Numbered from the stretch's first letter, positions 33,060 through 42,412 are shown. The stretch: 64,000 nucleotides of DNA from JAFNAG01 sp041501225 (GCA_041501225.1 JBGQNR010000002.1:30159-94158); one strand, 5' to 3'. Notes: generated from the letters alone by a model not told the origin. Numbers and translations are program-made.

Positions 33060-34646
33060 TCACTTGATTCGGTAATACCGGATCCTGTGTGCGGGCGTGG
33101 TGTAGAGGAGCGAATGGGGGCGGTCGATGTGCTCTTCCAGCCAGCTTTGTCCGCCGGGTGCAGCAGCCAGGGAATCGTAGCCGGTCCCCTCCAACCAGAA
33201 TGACTGCCCATTGCGCGCGGCCTCCTGGCGTAGGTTCTCAACCTGATCTCTTTGCGGGGAGGGTATGTTTATCCAGGAAGCCTGTGGATTGAAATAGCTG
33301 ATGAGCCAGAGATCGGAGTGAGAATTGCCGTAGAGGATGAGGGAGCCCTGCGGCCAGTCTTGCCGATGCTGAAGGGCGAAGGTGAGCACCTCGTTGGCCC
33401 CGGTTTTGGAGTGAGGATAGATCGAGACGGTGAAATTCCAGAAGCACACAATGGCTGCCAGCAGCGCCAGCAATTGCACACGATGCTCACGCCGGAAGGG
33501 CAGGGTCGACAGCAGAAACACCAGAGGAGCCCAATAGAAAAGCCGGTAAAACGTATTCTGCGGGAGCCAGATGAACAGAAAAACCATGTAAATCAGAATC
33601 CAGACGAACCCTGGCAGGCTCACTGCCAGCCAGGTGTAGAAACTATAAGGGGAAGTTTTGGCACACTCCCCCGCGGATAACCGCCGCACGCGCACAAAGT
33701 AGCGCACGACCAGCGCCAGGCTGGTACCGAAGGCAAGCATACCTGCCACGACCACAATATCGGGCTGAACCTGGTTGACCCTGCCGCCGAAGAACAACCT
33801 CAACGTGCCGCGCACCGCATAGCGCAGATTACGTGCCAGTTCGAAAGTAAATGAGGCATCTTCCGAGCGCACCGTGATCCAGTCCCAGAAGTGCCGACCG
33901 CCGATATAAGGGCGTACCAGCGCATACGCCCCCAGGTAAGCTGCAGCTGTGATCGGAATGGAGATGGCGCAATATTTGGCCACCAGGCTCACGCCGCCCC
34001 GGCTTGCGTTTTCGCCGTTCTTGAGCCGCGGCCGATATAGAAATCCTGCGATCGCCACAGGGAAGAAGAAAAATGCGAGTTGATGGAACAGCATGGCCGC
34101 GCTATGGGCCAGCCCGGCCGCCCAGGGCCGGGGGTGCCGGGGGGGCAGGAGGAAACGGAAGCTTAGCAGCAGAAAGAATATGGATGGCACGTAAGCGTTC
34201 GCATCCGCTGCAAAGCGCCACCACTGAGCCGCGAAGGCGAACAGAAGCGCAAACCAGACGCTGCGGCGTGCCGATTGCGTCAACTCAGCCACAATCCGCC
34301 AGACCAGGTATACGCTCGCGGCAGCAAACAACCCGTTGAGAGCCTGGAGCACATAAAGCGCACGAATAGCCATGCCGGCGGTAACCGCCACCCGCCACGC
34401 GGCGTAGCCCATCAGGTTGTATAACAGATGATTGGGGTGCAGGAGGGTATCGGGAGAGCCATGCGAGGTTTCAATGGCCTGCGCGAAACCGACCCCATCC
34501 CAATAAAAGTCCCGCGTGGGCAACAGCAGATAGACTCCAAGGGCAACGAGTGCAACCCATGCCCCGGAGCTTAGCCGGGGCCCCGGGCTGTCCATGCCGG
34601 CAGCGGATTCGGGGGGCGCTGCAGGAATTGAGGATTCACGTGGCAT
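33060..34646 (-). CDS. Polytopic GT-C-like membrane protein
   Basis: 528 aa from ATG 34646 (ATG 34688 and ATG 34595 are alternatives; none has a strong ribosome site). About eleven hydrophobic helices. The first extracytoplasmic loop carries FYWDGVGFAQAIE, with acidic residues placed as in GT-C/DUF2723 lipid-linked sugar transferases, followed by HPNHLLYNLMGY. The soluble C-terminal part (about 120 residues, from SKTGANEVLTFALQHRQDWP) resembles the periplasmic tail of such enzymes. Likely glycosylates lipid or protein on the outer face of the inner membrane. Overlaps the upstream racemase gene by 11 nt. Confidence 0.65.
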   Translation of the reverse strand: MPRESSIPAAPPESAAGMDSPGPRLSSGAWVALVALGVYLLLPTRDFYWDGVGFAQAIETSHGSPDTLLHPNHLLYNLMGYAAWRVAVTAGMAIRALYVLQALNGLFAAASVYLVWRIVAELTQSARRSVWFALLFAFAAQWWRFAADANAYVPSIFFLLLSFRFLLPPRHPRPWAAGLAHSAAMLFHQLAFFFFPVAIAGFLYRPRLKNGENASRGGVSLVAKYCAISIPITAAAYLGAYALVRPYIGGRHFWDWITVRSEDASFTFELARNLRYAVRGTLRLFFGGRVNQVQPDIVVVAGMLAFGTSLALVVRYFVRVRRLSAGECAKTSPYSFYTWLAVSLPGFVWILIYMVFLFIWLPQNTFYRLFYWAPLVFLLSTLPFRREHRVQLLALLAAIVCFWNFTVSIYPHSKTGANEVLTFALQHRQDWPQGSLILYGNSHSDLWLISYFNPQASWINIPSPQRDQVENLRQEAARNGQSFWLEGTGYDSLAAAPGGQSWLEEHIDRPHSLLYTTPAHRIRYYRIK

Positions 34647-35346
34647 ACGGGTCAATAGCGAGTGCCCATTCCACAGCGGCGGCGGCATGAAGCGCAGTCG
34701 TGTCGAACATTGGCATGGGGCAATCTTCAGGCCGGATCAGCAGGGGGATCTCGGTGCAACCCAGAATCACGCCTTCAGCGCCACGGGCATGGAGATTGCG
34801 AATGACTGACTTGTAGACTGCTCGTGAGCTCTCCGAGATGATGCCGCGTCCAAGTTCCTCATAAATGATCTGGTGAACCGCATCTCTTTCCTCTTTGCCG
34901 GGGACCAATACGACAAGGCCGTGCTGCTGCTCCAGGCGATTGCGATAGAAGTCCAGCTCCATGGTAAACCGGGTTCCGAGCAGCCCTACCGTGCGCAGAT
35001 TCTGCCGCCGGATCTCGTTCGCTGCGGCATCAGCAATATGGAGAAGCGGGATGGATATCGCCGTTTCGACAGCCGCCGCCATCTGGTGCATAGTGTTGGC
35101 GCAGATTACGATGAAGTCGGCTCCCGCCTGTTCCAGGCGCCTGGCAGCCTGGGCCATAAAGCCCGCCAATACCTCCCAAGCGCCCTCATTTTGCAGTTTC
35201 TCGACTTCGGCGAACTCTACCGAATAAAGAATGCACTGTGCGGAATGGCTGCCGCCGAGCCGTTCCTGGATGCCGGCATTGATCAAACGGTAATACTCGA
35301 TTGTGGAATGCCACGTCATGCCCCCTAGCAATCCGATGACTTTCAC
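34636..35346 (-). CDS. Aspartate/glutamate racemase family protein, YgeA-like
   Basis: 236 aa PLP-independent amino-acid racemase. Both catalytic cysteines are visible: Cys82 in VICANTMH and Cys197 in LGCTEIPLL. The N-terminus IGLLGGMTWHSTIEYY is the family hallmark. Intact length. YgeA-type enzymes racemise several amino acids (for example homoserine, Met, Leu); substrate cannot be assigned. Followed closely by the GT-C-like gene, although a shared pathway is not evident. Confidence 0.92.
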   Translation of the reverse strand: MKVIGLLGGMTWHSTIEYYRLINAGIQERLGGSHSAQCILYSVEFAEVEKLQNEGAWEVLAGFMAQAARRLEQAGADFIVICANTMHQMAAAVETAISIPLLHIADAAANEIRRQNLRTVGLLGTRFTMELDFYRNRLEQQHGLVVLVPGKEERDAVHQIIYEELGRGIISESSRAVYKSVIRNLHARGAEGVILGCTEIPLLIRPEDCPMPMFDTTALHAAAAVEWALAIDPYAT

Positions 35347-35387
35347 GGTGTTGACTCCTGGTCGGGAAGGGATGCGCGCGGAAGCGA

Positions 35388-35420
35388 GAAGGGAACATTG
35401 CGCGCTGGAATGTCCCCTTC
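35388..35420 (-). terminator. Hairpin between the Asp-box gene and the racemase gene
   Basis: Arms GAAGGGAACATT (35388-35399) and AATGTCCCCTTC (35409-35420) pair over 12 bases with one mismatch and a 9-base loop. It lies 16 bases beyond the stop of the gene at 35436 in its direction of transcription. No clear T-run follows on that strand, so termination is uncertain. Confidence 0.4.
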
Positions 35421-35435
35421 TTCATGATTAGCGTT

Positions 35436-37763
35436 TTACTTCTTGGCTGTGGCCCGGACTGGCAGGAGGTCCACCACAAAGGCGCTGCGGCCATGGGTGC
35501 CGATCACAGCGACGTTTTCCGCCGTCTGGATGGCGAGGTCGAAAACGTAACAGGTCGGCAGGTTGGATCCCAGCACTTCCCATTTCTTCCCGCCATCGAT
35601 GGTCACAAACACGCCTGAATCAGTTCCCAGGTACAGGATGTTCTTGTTGGTGGGATCTTCCTTCACCACATTCGCGATGCCGCCCGGCACCGATGCGCCG
35701 ATGTTGGCCCAGGTTTTCCCATGATCCGTGGACTTAAACAGGTAAGATTTAAAATCGTTGTGTCGTTTGCCGTTGACGACGATGTAAACCGTCCCTTCAG
35801 TGAAACGGGACGCTTCGATGCCGGCGATGAAGCGCTCCTGTGGCAGGCCAGTTGTGATCTTCTCCCAATTTCCACCCTCGTTCTTAGTGACCTGGATATT
35901 GCCGTCGTCGGTCCCGGCGTAGATCAGGCCTTTCTTGAGCGGAGACTCAGAAATGGACCAGATGGTGGAATAGGCGATGTTCCCCTGTTTTTGGGGGTCG
36001 TAGTTGGTCAGATCGGGGCTGATTTTCCTCCAGTTCTTCCCCTGATCATCCGTGACAAAGAGAAACTGGGCTCCGTAGAGCACCCGGTTTGGATCGTGCG
36101 GAGACACGATGATCGGAGAAACCCACTGGGAGCGCTTCTTTTCGCTGCCGAAGTTGGGAGCGATCGGCGTTTGACCGGCGCGGCCCCCACGGCCACCACG
36201 CGCGGGTGCCTGCGCCTGAGCCTGCGGGGCTGCTGCCTTGCTGAAGTCCACCATGTTCGGCCCGCCGCCGTATCGCGTTACAAAATAGACGATATCCGGA
36301 TTTACGGGATTCACGGCATGGCGGCCGGCTTCGTCGCCGGGAGCGCTTTCCCATTCTTTCCAGATGATCTTGTCGCGTCCGGCGGTCATGTCGATCTCGC
36401 CACGCCAGCCGCTTGTGTCCTGAATATTGGAGTAGGCCCAGAACTTACCTTTGGTCTGGCTTGCGGCAATCGTGAACAGGTGGCCGATAGGAATATTCAG
36501 AGGCCGCTTGAAGCCTGCGAGTCCGTCATGGGAGATCATGATGCCGCCATCGTTCACGACCAGAATATGGTTGGAATCCTTGGGATTGATCCACATGCCG
36601 TGATAATCGGAATGGCTCCCCTTCAGGTTTTCCCAGGTTTTGCCTCCGTCCTTGGAGCGGAGGTAGCTCACCCCCATGACATAAACGACGTCTGCGTTGT
36701 TGGGGTCGACCCGGACCTGCCCGAACACCCAGCCATAGCCGGGATAAATGCCTTTGATCCTGTCATTGCCTTCGACCAGTTTCCAGGTGGCACCCTTGTC
36801 CTCGCTGCGGTAGAGGTAGGCCCCGTCCTGGGAATTGATGATTCTGTCGATGAGGGCGTAGACGACATTCGGTTTGGTTCTGGAGATGCTGATCCCGATG
36901 CGCTCGCTGCCTCCTTTGGAGAAATCCGGCAATCCGTTGGTCAGGGCAGTCCAGGTTTTGCCGCCATCCACGCATTTGTAAAGGCCGGTCTGGGGACTTT
37001 CCTTAGGATCATTCCAGCGGTAACGCAACCGTTCCGCCGTGCTGGCGTACAAAATCTCCGGATTCTCCGGATCCATGGCGAGGTCGATGACACCGGTCTT
37101 TTCGTTCTTGTAGAAGATCTTCTGCCAGGTTTTGCCGCCGTTGGTGGTTTTGTAGACGCCGCGCTCCGGATTGAAGGTGTATTCATGTCCCGGGGATGCC
37201 ACGTAGACGATGTCGGGATTAGTGGGATGAACCAGGATCCGCGCGATGTGCTGAGTGTCGCCCAGCCCCATATAGGTGAAATGCTGGCCGGCATCGACCG
37301 ATTTAAAGATTCCGATTCCCGCCATCGAGCTGCGGAAAATATTGGCTTCCCCCGTTCCGACCCACACGATCTTGGGATTCGAGGGCGCAATGGCAAGGTC
37401 TCCGATCGATGCGGTGGGATAATCCTCGAAGATGCCGGTCCAGTTGGCGCCATCATCCGTGGATTTCCAGACGCCCCCTTGGGCTGCAGCGGCATAAACG
37501 ACTTCCGGCTGCGTAGGATGAACCTCCACATCGACCATCCGTCCGCTCGGCCTCATCGGCCCGACGGCCGTCCACTTCAAGTTCTTGAACGGCGACTTGG
37601 CGCGCGCAGCCTGATACTTCTCGAACTGCCGCATGCGCGTCTTGGCTTCGACCGAATCCTTGGCCGTCTGCGGGGCACCACTCGATGCGCCCAACCCGAA
37701 TACAGAAAAAACGAACAGAAACACGGCAACATATAACGACCTGATACGATAGCTTGATTTCAT
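35436..37763 (-). CDS. Large exported Asp-box (sortilin/VPS10-like) beta-propeller protein
   Basis: 775 aa from ATG 37763 with a signal peptide (SLYVAVFLFVFSVFGLGASS). Repeated Asp-box units SxDxGxxW mark propeller blades: KSTDDGANW, KSVDAGQHF, KTTNGGKTW, KCVDGGKTW, RSEDKGATW, RSKDGGKTW, VTDDQGKNW, KSTDHGKTW and VTIDGGKKW. A low-complexity AQAQAPARGGRGGRAGQ linker lies near residue 555. Similar proteins are often annotated as glycosyl hydrolases by analogy with sialidases, but the catalytic residues of sialidases are not evident. Probably binds or degrades extracellular polymer. Confidence 0.85.
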   Translation of the reverse strand: MKSSYRIRSLYVAVFLFVFSVFGLGASSGAPQTAKDSVEAKTRMRQFEKYQAARAKSPFKNLKWTAVGPMRPSGRMVDVEVHPTQPEVVYAAAAQGGVWKSTDDGANWTGIFEDYPTASIGDLAIAPSNPKIVWVGTGEANIFRSSMAGIGIFKSVDAGQHFTYMGLGDTQHIARILVHPTNPDIVYVASPGHEYTFNPERGVYKTTNGGKTWQKIFYKNEKTGVIDLAMDPENPEILYASTAERLRYRWNDPKESPQTGLYKCVDGGKTWTALTNGLPDFSKGGSERIGISISRTKPNVVYALIDRIINSQDGAYLYRSEDKGATWKLVEGNDRIKGIYPGYGWVFGQVRVDPNNADVVYVMGVSYLRSKDGGKTWENLKGSHSDYHGMWINPKDSNHILVVNDGGIMISHDGLAGFKRPLNIPIGHLFTIAASQTKGKFWAYSNIQDTSGWRGEIDMTAGRDKIIWKEWESAPGDEAGRHAVNPVNPDIVYFVTRYGGGPNMVDFSKAAAPQAQAQAPARGGRGGRAGQTPIAPNFGSEKKRSQWVSPIIVSPHDPNRVLYGAQFLFVTDDQGKNWRKISPDLTNYDPQKQGNIAYSTIWSISESPLKKGLIYAGTDDGNIQVTKNEGGNWEKITTGLPQERFIAGIEASRFTEGTVYIVVNGKRHNDFKSYLFKSTDHGKTWANIGASVPGGIANVVKEDPTNKNILYLGTDSGVFVTIDGGKKWEVLGSNLPTCYVFDLAIQTAENVAVIGTHGRSAFVVDLLPVRATAKK

Positions 37764-37806
37764 AGGATATCTCTCACTTTGAATGCAGCTCGGTAAGTTC
37801 AAGAAC

Positions 37807-37849
37807 AGGGGCAAAGGAACAGGGGAAAACCCTGATCCCCTTTGCCCCT
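37807..37849 (-). terminator. Hairpin downstream of the exported methyltransferase gene
   Basis: AGGGGCAAAGG (37807-37817) pairs with CCTTTGCCCCT (37839-37849); an inner ACAGGG/CCCTG pair may extend the stem. It lies about 100 bases beyond the stop at 37948, ahead of the Asp-box gene. No T-run, so the terminator role is tentative. Confidence 0.4.
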
Positions 37850-37947
37850 CTCTCATTCAATCTGAATTCCTTACAGTCTATATTCTGTCCGAAGCCCAAA
37901 CCGTTCAACTTTGCCGACCTAAATCTCATCCAGCGACAAGAAGTCGA

Positions 37948-38799
37948 CTATCGAGCAGCGCGGCGGTCCGCTGTCCACTTTGCTTCGGGAGCCGTGCCGG
38001 CCTTGGTTGTGCCCACGATGGTGTTGCCGCTGACGTTGCCCGAATATTCACGCGTCGTCGCTTGATTTTCGTCAGCGGCAAAGCTGATGCGAGCGCCTTC
38101 CAATTTGGCGTTCTTCAGAGGCAGATCCTTGCCGTTCATCTTCAGAGTGCCTTCGATCTTCTGGAAGTTCTGTCTCAATGTCAGCTCGGCCGGGCCCGAT
38201 GCCGTCTGCCAGGTCCAGGTGCCCTCCACTTTGGCGGGGACGATCCACATGTAGCCGGTACGGCCCTGCACGTTTACGTTCTGGTCGGGTTCCCAGTCTT
38301 CCATGGTAAAGGAATTCGTAAGGACCCGGGTGCCTGGTTTCATCTCGAGGATCTTGGGCCGCAGCTTCATGTTCAAGTCGGGCAGGAGATACATGGTGAT
38401 CACGGTCGCCTGGCTGAAGTCAGTTTCGAAGATATCGCCGTTCACGAAGGTCGCCTTGTCGGAGACGCCCTCTTTCTTGGCTTTGCTCCGGGCGAGTTCC
38501 ACCATGTCGGGATTGTACTCGACGCCCATGGCACGTGCGCCCCGTTTGGCCGCCGCGATTACCCAGGGGCCGTCACCCGAGCCAAGGTCGATGAGATAAT
38601 CGCTGGGCGATATTTTGGCAAGGTCGTAAAGGGCTTGAATGAGTTCCTCCGGTGTTGGGACCCAGATTACATCCTTGCCCGCCTGGCCGACGCTGGGCTG
38701 ATACTGCTGCTGCTGAGCGCTCGCCGGCATCGGAGCTGCGACAGCCAGCGGTATTAATGTCAGTGCGAAGATTACGGCTAGAATTCTGTTGCGCATCAT
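37948..38799 (-). CDS. SAM-dependent methyltransferase with a signal peptide
   Basis: 283 aa from ATG 38799, chosen for AAAGGAGAT upstream. Residues 1-27 form a clear signal peptide (AVIFALTLIPLAVAAPMPAS), unexpected for a SAM-using enzyme. Methyltransferase motif I is YLIDLGSGDGPWVIAAAKRG, with GVEYNPDMVELAR (acidic residue binding SAM ribose) and VNGDIFETDF after it, the DOT1/PrmA-like order. The C-terminal 90 residues (from VEGTWTWQTASG) are a separate beta-rich domain with a LTLRQNFQKIEGTL unit, lipocalin-like. Either it works outside on an unknown methyl donor or the domain has lost that role. Confidence 0.8.
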   Translation of the reverse strand: MMRNRILAVIFALTLIPLAVAAPMPASAQQQQYQPSVGQAGKDVIWVPTPEELIQALYDLAKISPSDYLIDLGSGDGPWVIAAAKRGARAMGVEYNPDMVELARSKAKKEGVSDKATFVNGDIFETDFSQATVITMYLLPDLNMKLRPKILEMKPGTRVLTNSFTMEDWEPDQNVNVQGRTGYMWIVPAKVEGTWTWQTASGPAELTLRQNFQKIEGTLKMNGKDLPLKNAKLEGARISFAADENQATTREYSGNVSGNTIVGTTKAGTAPEAKWTADRRAAR

Positions 38800-38897
38800 G
38801 GACGGATCTCCTTTGAAAATGCTTTTTGTTGGAGGCATTCTAATCGTGAACACTTTGGCACGGCAAGCCAAATCGGCCGCGGAAACCCGCCGTGTTT

Positions 38898-39827
38898 TCA
38901 GCGCCTGAGGAAGGAAAACTCCGCACACTTGTCTGCTGCATAGGGGTTGAATTCCTTGCGGAACAGCAAGAATCCCTGCTTTTTGAGAGCACCCACAATA
39001 CGAACAAAATTTGTGAAGGATGGGTCATCCCACAAATGAAATTCAACCAGCAGCTGTTTGACCTGAAGGGAAAGCAGAGTTTGCGAGGAAAGCATCTGCT
39101 GAAGCGACGCAAATTCCCCGCCCTCGATATCGATCTTCAGAATATCGACATGGGTGTGATGCAGAGAGCGGGCAATATCGGCAAGACTCCGGACCTCGCA
39201 TCGTTTCCCTTCAATTATGAGATCCCATTGGCGGCCCTCTGCCCTGGATACGGGGCCCAGGCCCAGCGGCTGATAACTGATATGTCCTTTGCCGCAAGAT
39301 TGGCCTGACTTGAAGCGGCTGAAATTGGCGACCACGGTGGGCGAAGGGTCAAACATGTGCACATCGCAGCCGAACATCCCGGCCATGTCCATGTCAAAGG
39401 AGATGTTGTCGCCCACACCGAAGGAATACACGATGGACGATTCCGACAAGGACTGAGGATCGCAAATCCATTTGCCACCGTCAAATCGTGTTCCGACCCG
39501 CATGGTAGTCGGACAATCCGTAACGGCGTCGAACAAATAGGTGCGCTGGGCGCCTGTATATTTTTTAACGAAGCAATCCGGGCACTGATTGAATTCCTCC
39601 AGCAACTGATCCTGGAACTGGGACCTCTTTTGGCAGATCGCGTCCCTGTCATTGGCCATCGGGCTGTTGAGGAATTCCTGATGTTTTTGTGCCACAACAT
39701 CGGCGAAATCGATCCGGCGCGGTGCCGGCGCTTCCTCAGCCTTCCTGCATGAAACCAGACTCACATCCCAGGCTAAGAGCAGAATCAGTATTGTGCGCTG
39801 GACTCTCGATTCAATGGTTGTTGTCAT
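38898..39827 (-). CDS. Predicted lipoprotein with an FkbM-type methyltransferase domain
   Basis: 309 aa. An N-terminal hydrophobic helix ends in SLVSCRKAEE, a good lipobox (LVSC) followed by charged residues. From residue about 110: VYSFGVGDNISFDMDMAGMF as methyltransferase motif I, CDVHMFDPSP, and THVDILKIDIEGGEF, the diagnostic FkbM/Methyltransf_21 stretch. FkbM enzymes O-methylate sugars and are normally cytoplasmic. It is the second of two adjacent methyltransferase genes whose products look exported; the spacing between them is 98 bases. Confidence 0.8.
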   Translation of the reverse strand: MTTTIESRVQRTILILLLAWDVSLVSCRKAEEAPAPRRIDFADVVAQKHQEFLNSPMANDRDAICQKRSQFQDQLLEEFNQCPDCFVKKYTGAQRTYLFDAVTDCPTTMRVGTRFDGGKWICDPQSLSESSIVYSFGVGDNISFDMDMAGMFGCDVHMFDPSPTVVANFSRFKSGQSCGKGHISYQPLGLGPVSRAEGRQWDLIIEGKRCEVRSLADIARSLHHTHVDILKIDIEGGEFASLQQMLSSQTLLSLQVKQLLVEFHLWDDPSFTNFVRIVGALKKQGFLLFRKEFNPYAADKCAEFSFLRR

Positions 39828-39842
39828 CACCGCGCTGCCTGT

Positions 39843-39892
39843 GATTTGAGCGCCGGGCGGCGCCCGGCGCTCACTTTGCTGCTCACTTGCCT
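39843..39892. repeat. Single-stem copy of the three-hairpin element
   Basis: TGAGCGCCGGGC (39847-39858) pairs with its complement 39862-39873 over a GGC loop and is followed by CTTTGC, matching the third stem at 18869-18905. It sits at the 3' end of the GH127 gene, where it could act as a terminator. Confidence 0.65.
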
Positions 39893-41934
39893 GCCGTTGT
39901 TTGGAAGGCTATGGCTGGGAATGAACTGATCCGAAGGCGTGCGGAACCCATCGGAATCAAGATCACATCTTCGATCGGATGATTGGATTGCACGGGGCTT
40001 TGCGGCAGCAAGCCGACGATGCCCGTCTTGGGGTCTTGCTGCCATTCCGGTATTTTGCGCGCCTTGGCCTGCAATGTCAGCGGCGCCGCCTCCACTGTGA
40101 AAGGCTGCCTGGCGAGGGGGCCTGGTTTGCGCACAAGCTTGAATGACTTTGTCGGGTCCTGCCCGTCAAGTACCAGACCATAATTCCAGGCCGTGAGCGG
40201 CAGAACTTCCCATTCCTGCCACTTCTCATCTTTGCCGTACTTCTGCCATTTCTCCCCGATTTTCAGCGCGAAGCTCAGCGGGCCGTAGTCGACCGACAGC
40301 GAGTCCTTGTTTTTTGCCCAACTGCGGACCGAGATCTTCATGGGCAGCTGCAGGGTTACGGTGTCGCCTTCCGTCCACCGGCGTTTCATCCTGATATAGG
40401 ACAGCGGGGAAGCCTTCACGTCGACTGCCTTGCCGTTGATTTTCACCGTGGGCGCGGGGCACCAGCGGGGCACGCGCAGATAGAGCGGAAAATCCACGGC
40501 TTTGGGCGTGGAGATCTTCAGCTGGACTGTATCCTGGAAAGGATAATCGGTCTGCTCGACAAATTTTATTTGCGTGCCGTCCCCGACTTTGGCGCTGACT
40601 TCGGATGCCGCATACAACGATGTCGCCAACCCGTTGTCGGGCGTGGCCAGCCACAGTTCCTCTGCGTAGTAAGGCCAGCCGTGCGAGACATTGTGCTGGC
40701 AGCAGCGGTACACCTGGAAGGGGCTGTAGGAAAAAGTCGGCCCGTCGTTCTGAACCGCGGGCGATTTGTCGCTGCGATCGAGTTGAATCTGGTTCGCGCT
40801 GGTCAGGTAATGCAAGGCTTTCATGTCGGGAGTCTGCGACACGGGAAAACTGTTGAACGCGATCTCCTCGCAGCGGTCGGCCCAGAGCGGGTTGCCGGTG
40901 ATTTTGGTCAGTATTTCAAAGCTGTGCATGAATTCCACAATGCCGCAGGTTTCGAATCCGCCGCGCGGATCGTCGTAGCCGGGCCGGCTGTTCTCGTCGC
41001 TCACGAAGGTGCCGCCGGCAAACTGGCCGTACATGTTCATGGCCTTCTGGTAGTTGCGCTCCGGAGCTCCGAGCAGATTCGGTTGCTGCAACTGCATCCA
41101 GTAAATTGCCGGCTCACGGAATCCCTGGGCGAAATTTACGTTGTGCCAATTGATCACGTCCTGGTCCCAGCGCGCCATGTTCGCGTGGATCTTGGTTGCC
41201 AGCTCCAGCAACCACGGCTCGCCCGTTCGATTGTAGAGCCAGTAAACACTCTCGAGGTTGTCCCCCGCCCGTATCCGCGGCCAGTAGCCTTCGCCGAAGG
41301 CAGAGGGCGGCAGCTGGTTCTCCCATTGGAAATATCGCGTCATGAGAGGGATCACCCTCTCGTCTTTAGAGAATTCGTAATGGGACTGCAGCACATTGAG
41401 CATGATCATGTGCGGCCACAGATCCGGGACGCCATTCGGGTTATTTTTGCTCTTCAGGGATTTCAGCAGATCACGCGGGCCGAACCAGCCGTCTTCGCGC
41501 TGTGAAGACAGCACCGGATCGATCCACTTGCGGGCTTCCGCCAGGATGTCTTGGTCTTTGAGCACGTATCCCAGGTCGCCAAATCCCTTCAGCCAATAGG
41601 GCAGTTCTTCCCAGCCGCGTTCGCCTTTGCCTTCCTTGCTGGCCCAGGCGCTCGTGTCGAAATTCAGCCAGGGCGAAATCTCCTTCAGATGCCCGGTCAT
41701 GCCATCCCTTTCGATTTCGAGCATGTTTCGCAGCCAGCCCTGCGGCGTAATACTTCCGATGGGCAGTTTCAGGAAAGGGCTCTGCGCCAGCGGCGCACGA
41801 TTGGCGACGTAGAATGCGTTCTTGCCGCCCATTTCCGGACGGTCAACGACCGTCACTTGGGACGGGGCCGGACACGTCAGCCACAGCATCACCAAAATCA
41901 CAATGAGGCACCGGCACATCATTTTGTTTGGCAC
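39883..41934 (-). CDS. Secreted GH127/GH146-like beta-L-arabinofuranosidase (DUF1680)
   Basis: 683 aa from GTG 41934 with a GGAGGG ribosome site; ATG 41922 is an alternative. A signal peptide covers residues 1-25 (LIVILVMLWLTCPAPSQ). The catalytic zinc site of this family, one Glu and three Cys, is recognisable as Glu328 and Cys330 in GGFETCGIVEF and Cys411/Cys412 in QVYRCCQHN, the nucleophile Cys being one of the latter pair. An (alpha/alpha)6 barrel region precedes it (ELPYWLKGFGDLGYVLKDQD) and beta domains follow. Probably removes beta-L-arabinofuranose from plant glycans or glycoproteins outside the cytoplasm. Confidence 0.9.
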   Translation of the reverse strand: MPNKMMCRCLIVILVMLWLTCPAPSQVTVVDRPEMGGKNAFYVANRAPLAQSPFLKLPIGSITPQGWLRNMLEIERDGMTGHLKEISPWLNFDTSAWASKEGKGERGWEELPYWLKGFGDLGYVLKDQDILAEARKWIDPVLSSQREDGWFGPRDLLKSLKSKNNPNGVPDLWPHMIMLNVLQSHYEFSKDERVIPLMTRYFQWENQLPPSAFGEGYWPRIRAGDNLESVYWLYNRTGEPWLLELATKIHANMARWDQDVINWHNVNFAQGFREPAIYWMQLQQPNLLGAPERNYQKAMNMYGQFAGGTFVSDENSRPGYDDPRGGFETCGIVEFMHSFEILTKITGNPLWADRCEEIAFNSFPVSQTPDMKALHYLTSANQIQLDRSDKSPAVQNDGPTFSYSPFQVYRCCQHNVSHGWPYYAEELWLATPDNGLATSLYAASEVSAKVGDGTQIKFVEQTDYPFQDTVQLKISTPKAVDFPLYLRVPRWCPAPTVKINGKAVDVKASPLSYIRMKRRWTEGDTVTLQLPMKISVRSWAKNKDSLSVDYGPLSFALKIGEKWQKYGKDEKWQEWEVLPLTAWNYGLVLDGQDPTKSFKLVRKPGPLARQPFTVEAAPLTLQAKARKIPEWQQDPKTGIVGLLPQSPVQSNHPIEDVILIPMGSARLRISSFPAIAFQTTAGK

Positions 41935-42158
41935 CGCGTTGCACCCTCCCTGAGAGCTTTGCCCGCAATCCAGTATGGCTTACCGAGCCCTGCACGAGGC
42001 CGTTATACATGCTGTGATGGCTGATCTGCAAGCCCGGCGTGATCAGGCACGGACTTGATCGGGCACTTCTCTTACCTTGGTTCCCAGGATCTGCGATTCA
42101 GACACTGCAACCGACGACAAGTCCCGGAATGCTGGCAGGGCAGAAGCAGTTGCTGTCT
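41935..42158. other. Intergenic region upstream of the GH127 gene
   Basis: No gene recognised on either strand. It should hold the promoter of the GH127 gene. The repeat cluster begins at 42159. Confidence 0.4.
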
Positions 42159-42341
42159 TGACCCCGAAGGGGTCCAGCAGCTATAGCCCAGGGCGCAAGC
42201 CCTGGGGCGTTGGGCATTCGGAGATGAAAGCCCTGAAAGGGAGGCACAGCCTGTGATACCCTTTCAGGGCTCTGAAGGCTACATGCCACTTTCCCAGTGC
42301 TCACGCCCTGGGTTGTAGCTATGCCGCCCCTTTTGGGGCTT
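42159..42341. repeat. Second cluster of CCCAGGGC and CCCTGAAAGGG motifs
   Basis: Same vocabulary as the cluster at 32736: GACCCCGAAGGGGTCC (42160), AGCCCAGGGCGCAAGCCCTGGGG (42185-42207), AGCCCTGAAAGGGA (42229), ACCCTTTCAGGGCT (42258), TCCCAGTGCTCACGCCCTGGG (42292-42312) and GCCCCTTTTGGGGCT (42326). Here there are five to six units, again switching orientation halfway. Confidence 0.8.
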
Positions 42342-42412
42342 GTCACTGTCTGAATCGCAGTCTCAGGATCCGAGTAGTGTGGGGTCTGGTGAGGAAGCCG
42401 GCAAAATGATAG

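Noticed and set aside
35721..37736. Plus-strand open frame of 671 codons
   Set aside because: Exact antisense of the Asp-box propeller gene; its repeats mirror the SxDxGxxW units of the real gene.
40570..41505. Plus-strand open frame of 311 codons
   Set aside because: Shadow of the GH127 gene; no motif and no ribosome site.
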